Both the position numbers and the translations under genes were made by a program. A stretch of 11,790 nt of DNA from Euperipatoides rowelli. Lineage: Eukaryota > Onychophora > Udeonychophora > Euonychophora > Peripatopsidae. The stretch lies in NCBI GenBank assembly GCA_003024985.2, contig PXIH01S0001419.1. One strand, written 5' to 3'. The notes under the pieces were generated by a model. The model was not told the DNA's origin. It saw only the letters and a program-made list of their open reading frames with translations, and searched no databases. Shown in pieces: positions 8,161 to 11,790 of this stretch (positions are counted from its first letter, which is position 1; every line of letters begins with the position of its first letter).

Positions 8161-8436
8161 TTGATGCAACTCCAAATATTACTTCTACCTGTACGTGTTA
8201 TATTCTTTTAAATAAAATTATGAAAAAAATAAAAAAATGAACAGCAACCTTTCATCCTTTATTGGATTCTTCTGGCTGACTACAATAGAAATTAAAAATT
8301 ACAAATTGCTATTGTAGTCAGTCAGAAGAATACAATAAAGATGAAAGCTTGCTGTTAATTTTTTTATTTTTTTTCATAATTTTATTTAAAAAAATATAAC
8401 ACATACAGGTAGAAGTAATATTTGGAGTTGCATCAA
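8161..8436. repeat. 276-bp foldback: long near-perfect inverted repeat
   Basis: The left arm 8161-8288 and right arm 8309-8436 are reverse complements of 128 bases each. By eye they differ at about eight places, including two single-base indels, with a 20-base loop (8289-8308). The outer ends read TTGATGCAACTCC and GGAGTTGCATCAA. Transcribed, either strand would make a long hairpin. Most likely it is a foldback MITE-type element. No target-site duplication is obvious (flanks ATTATTACTA and CATTTAATCA) and no coding frame is inside. Confidence 0.95.
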
Positions 8437-8799
8437 CATTTAATCACTGTACTCCTTGGTAGAAGAATTTCATTATTATTATTATCTAGGTTTATTTGGA
8501 ACAAATAGGTTACAATAAGCGTATGAGCAGACAAATTGGGCTCAATACATGAATGGCAAATAAATTTTCTTTTAAGAAATATGCTTCCTAGCCCTTAACG
8601 GATGTGGAAACATTTACATTATATTCCACTGGTCTGCGTCATTTCTGTGGTCTATGTTTTTTTAGCTGTTCTTTTATAAGTTTTGCATGCTGAACTCAAA
8701 AAGGTTACTCATTTTGCTCAATCAGGTCAGGTTTTTGTGCTATCTCAATTTAAAAAAAAACTAGGAAATTAAAAAATAATTCATTATTTAATTTGCAGG
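8437..8799. other. AT-rich intergenic stretch with short ATT repeat
   Basis: Nothing is recognised except a short ATT run near 8473-8485 and poly-A/T tracts. It lies downstream of the minus-strand pseudogene. Confidence 0.5.
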
Positions 8800-8805
8800 T
8801 TTATT
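8800..8805 (-). terminator. Polyadenylation signal AATAAA of the pseudogene
   Basis: AATAAA on the minus strand lies 42 bases after the TAA (8850-8848) of the minus-strand pseudogene, a fitting place for a poly(A) signal. The motif is common by chance in such AT-rich DNA. Confidence 0.35.
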
Positions 8806-8847
8806 TTTTAAAACAGACTTAAATTGTCAGAAATTGTCAAAAGTATA

Positions 8848-10180
8848 TTAATAATGGTTGATGTGCACAGTTAATGTGGAAGGGTTTTTTTCCATTGCTG
8901 GAATGTCTTTTTTGAGGCACCAGCAGTAGTCTACAAACTTGTTCACATCCCAGCGACCCTGGTGCCTGTCTTCTATCACTTGAATATCCTTGTAAAAGTA
9001 TTCACCTTATTCCTCACTGAAATCACCACAGTTGTCTGGAAAGTAGTCTAAATGTGAGCTGAGAAAATGCATCTTTATGGACATGATTGTGTGCGCCAAG
9101 AGCCTGGAAGCTCTGCAGGAGCACCTCTACATGTTCATATTCTGGACTTCGGTGGGTGCCCAGAAAATTTGTGACAATAGACTTAAATGCAAGCCATGCA
9201 TTGATCACATTGTCTTCCATACTTTCATTGAATTGAGCATCTTCATTAGCGCTCTGATCTGAAAGCCATAAAAAATACCACCTTTCAGTTTGGCGTCACT
9301 TATGTGTGGAAATTTCTGGCACAGAAAAGCAAAAACTCGGCCTACTTTGTTGAGTGCTTTGACAAAATTCTTATTAGTCCAAGCTTGATGTGCATTAGTG
9401 GATGTAGAATTTTCTTAGGATTGACAAGAGTGTGTGACAGAACATTGTGCCTACCTGATTCCAGACCATGTCTTGCTGGCCAGTCATGTTGTACATAGTT
9501 CTACTTGTCTGCTTGACTGTCTCACAGTCAGAGAAAACAGGGGTATTTTGTGTAGCGACCTTGTAGCTCAAGCACTAAGGCAACAACCTATAAAAACAAA
9601 ATTAAAATATAAAGTTTCACTTTTACTTATTTAGATTTAACTTTTAAAAAGTATCTAAGTTGACACCAAAATATCTTTAGGTGTTATCATATCATCCAAT
9701 TGTGATCCCTATACTTCAATGCAGTTAGCAAAAGCTCCATATTACTATAAGTTTCAGTCATCTGCTTTGAGTGACCCACCGGAACACAGTTGCAATCTTG
9801 GTGCCATTATAGAGTAGTACTGCTTTTAAGAATTTGCCAGAGGAATCAATAAATAGCCACCTTTCTGTAGAGTCATATGATAAACCCATAGCTACAATGA
9901 GGCCTTTGCCATAGTTACAGTAAACCAGTGAAGCTTCTTTTTCCAATGTGAAGTATTGTCTAAACTCTTGTTCATTGCTGCTGAAGCTAACAAATAATTT
10001 TCACGAAGACGTGACCCTAGCAACTGAGCAGATTCTTTGGACAAGCACAACTATATTGTCAAATCATTCAACTCAGCTTGGCTCAAGAGTTTGGGTTGAC
10101 TTGTCTCGGCAGTAGGTTGATATGTAGCAGACATGTCCCCCCTCGTTCATTTCTTCATCTGAATCAGACAAGGAATCAAG
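8848..10180 (-). pseudogene. Broken member of a multicopy arthropod protein family of unknown function
   Basis: Read on the minus strand, the blocks are, in order: an acidic start (SLSDSDEEMNEGG, about 10170); SQAELNDL and AQLLGSRLREN (about 10085-9990); ASLVYCNYGKGLIVAMG and WLFIDSSGKFLKAVLLYNG (9946-9790); HSKQMTETYSNMELLL (about 9780); an intron (9674-9588); VVALVLELQGRYTKYPCFL (9587-9531); NYVQHDWPARHGLESGRHNV; and PKKILHPLMHIKLGL. Then come NFVKALNKVGRVFAFLCQKF, SDAKLKGGIFYGFQIRAL, SIVTNFLGTHRSPEYEHV, LLQSFQALGAH, MHFLSSHLDYFPDNCGDF, and HQGRWDVNKFVDYCWCLKKD, ending at TAA 8850-8848. I know this order from many uncharacterised, repeated genes in arthropods. At least five frameshifts and several stops, such as TGA for the C and W of the usual CFLCxWDSR, make it a pseudogene. 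The function is unknown. Lineage-specific copy number suggests a transposon origin. Confidence 0.85.
9588..9674 (-). other. 87-bp phase-0 intron in the pseudogene, donor mutated
   Basis: Coding similarity stops at CCTAAAG (DLK, last exon base 9675) and resumes at GTTGTTGCC (VVA, first base 9587). The gap is AT-rich and ends TTTTGTTTTTATAG, a good acceptor with a pyrimidine tract. The left end reads AAG|ATATTT, one base from AAG|GTATTT. This suggests a normal donor lost by a G-to-A change. The length and T-rich acceptor fit an arthropod intron. It shows the copy did not arise from spliced RNA. Confidence 0.65.
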
Positions 10181-10201
10181 GTTACAGGGTGGGTGCAATG
10201 G

Positions 10202-10252
10202 GTGTATCTGTACCCACAAATAAATGTGTGGATCTATGCACCCACAAATTTT
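10202..10252. repeat. Imperfect tandem pair of about 25 bp
   Basis: Positions 10202-10225 and 10226-10252 are two imperfect copies (GTGT..ATCT.T..ACCCACAAAT). The pair lies at the upstream edge of the minus-strand pseudogene. Likely a small local duplication. Confidence 0.6.
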
Positions 10253-10289
10253 CCATACAATAATACTGTTTTTACTTAATTTCAATTAT

Positions 10290-11790
10290 AAAAAATGTAA
10301 TTATATGTAAAAGTACAAGGTGAACCATGAAAACTATTTACTAAATTAAGGAACAATAAATATTAGACTAAGAGATACTGTTATACAATAATACTGTATA
10401 TCAAAAATTAAGATAGTATAAAATCCTGACCTGATTGAGAAAAATTAGTTACATTTTTGAATTCAGTATGCAAAACTTATAAAAGAACAATTAAAAAAAT
10501 CTATACCTCAGAAATTTTTTTTTTAAATGCAGTCCGGTGGAATGATTGTTAAAAGTGAAATAAAAATGAAAGTACTATTTACACAACAAAAAGTCAATCC
10601 AGATAGAATTAGGAAACCAAGATTGCGACCAAATGAAACCATGAAAAAATAAAGCTTGAAAACTGTTTAATAAAATAGTGGATGGAGTAGAAGTTAATGA
10701 TTTTTACAACTGTTATCACCAAGTGTAAGAGTAATTGATCCAAATGTAAATGCTAATTATTAACATGAACACAGGTGTTCTTCTATTGACCCTGGTGAAG
10801 ATAATGATAAATAATGCTGATTGTTGTCGAAGGCTTAATCCAGTACATCCCCAAACAATCCGGAACAACAAATAAATAAATAAAAGAAATAAGTTTGAGA
10901 GAGAATTATAAGCGCCTTATAAAATTCTGCTCAAATAAAAATGTAAATATGTATCCTCAAAACAGAAATATATGTCTCTTTCTGTCTAAGAAACAACGAT
11001 GACCACTGATGAAAAAAAGCCGCCAAACGTCCATCACTTGGTAGTAGCGAAAATGAAGAACTAAAACTGATTTCCACATACTTGACAAATGCACTTGAAA
11101 TTCTTGTCAGCAGTCAATAAACATATTTAAATAAATTAAAAATAATGTGTACCCAAATTGTTCACCCTAGTGACCCAGAGATATTTGAAGAAATTTTGAG
11201 GCCACTAGTATCCTTATGAATGCGGCCCCATGACATCACTAGAACCAACACCACAGAGAGGCACTTAGGAATTTATAAGGGAAGGGGGTATTTAGCCTAA
11301 TTACTTAAATGAAAAGTGAAATTTATAAAATTATTTATTTATTAGTGGACAATAAGTTAATACGGTGCATCCTAATTTAGAGTAAGTGTAATATGCCAGT
11401 ATCACTGACTCAAAGGAAGTTAGAAAACAACCAACCATTCAGATTGCAGCATTTATGCTCACTCCAAAGAAATAATGAAAACAAACGAGAGAAGCTGCAG
11501 CACCTGGTCGTCATTGCTAGACTATCTTTCTACACTAACTTTCATACACATTATAAAACAAACATTTTAGTTCTGATTAGTCCTTTTCTTTTGTTATTGA
11601 GTAGCAGCTGGCTTAAAATTAAAAAATGAAATAAACAAATAGGAATAAAAGGTTAATTTTTTTAAAAGAAATGATGTATCAACTTTGTTGTACGGTAATG
11701 AATTATTTTTGTTGTTCGATAGATTTGTTGTTATACTGGAATTTTTATACTATTGAAATTCGTTATAATAGGGGCATTTTTTTTTTTTGT
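10290..11790. other. AT-rich sequence with no recognisable gene
   Basis: No coding frame with recognisable motifs, RNA gene or transposon end was found. The longest frame, 11393-11629 on the + strand (78 codons), starts with polar, basic residues and ends with a leucine/serine-rich hydrophobic stretch (LVLISPFLLLLSSSWL). It has no family match that I know, and in DNA this rich in A and T it may be chance. A T-run closes the window (11777-11788). Confidence 0.5.

Noticed and set aside
9077-9634. Plus-strand frames at 9077-9262, 9304-9498 and 9434-9634
   Set aside because: They are antisense shadows of the minus-strand pseudogene, whose family motifs explain the sequence.
10990-11040. CTGATGA followed by AAACGTCC, like the core of a hammerhead ribozyme
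   Set aside because: The bases between the two boxes (A-rich, then GCCGCC) cannot form stem II, the GAAA box is incomplete, and stems I and III do not pair.
11393-11629. 78-codon plus-strand frame with a hydrophobic C-terminal stretch
   Set aside because: No family resemblance, no neighbouring gene signals, and composition as expected from AT-rich DNA.
1-11790. CRISPR arrays, bacterial operons, tRNA or rRNA genes
   Set aside because: Looked for on both strands by eye; no regularly spaced repeats, cloverleaf boxes or rRNA-like conserved blocks were seen.

Overview
The window is AT-rich animal DNA from a draft assembly: single N calls sit at 2947, 3053, 4851 and 6918, and short introns, AATAAA signals and decayed transposon genes are present. 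Nothing bacterial is seen. The best taxonomic hint is a broken minus-strand gene at 8848-10180. Its motifs match a multicopy protein family of unknown function that I recall mainly from arthropods, so an arthropod is my best guess. No intact protein-coding gene is visible.

Layout. Positions 1 to about 7185 hold a decayed Ty3/gypsy-type LTR retrotransposon on the + strand. It has the inner end of a probable 5' LTR (1-274), a candidate primer binding site (281-298), gag (456-1047), protease (about 1370-1765), reverse transcriptase (1966-2757), a first RNase H/connection domain (about 2757-3450), and a second, separate RNase H1-like domain (3522-4010). Next come a 1.5 kb non-coding block that interrupts pol (about 4020-5515), integrase with zinc finger, catalytic core and GPY module (5518-6893), a basic tail (about 6930-7185) and a possible polypurine tract (7158-7180). 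Many stops and frameshifts make it non-functional. No matching 3' LTR could be found by eye. A 196-bp piece of pol is duplicated in tandem at 2751-3143 with an N exactly at the junction.

Positions 7186-8848 are mostly plain AT-rich DNA. Two things stand out: a CpG-richer patch with a possible minus-strand first coding exon (7720-7775), and a 276-bp near-perfect foldback with two 128-bp arms (8161-8436). Positions 8848-10180 (minus) hold the arthropod-family pseudogene, which still carries an 87-bp intron whose donor is mutated. Positions 10290-11790 contain nothing I can identify.

The most interesting signal is the dual RNase H architecture. The original RNase H lacks its catalytic glutamate, and an extra RNase H1-type domain with the cellular-type handle region follows it. 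This resembles the arrangement evolved separately by vertebrate retroviruses and by plant Tat-type elements, here in what looks like an invertebrate Ty3/gypsy element.
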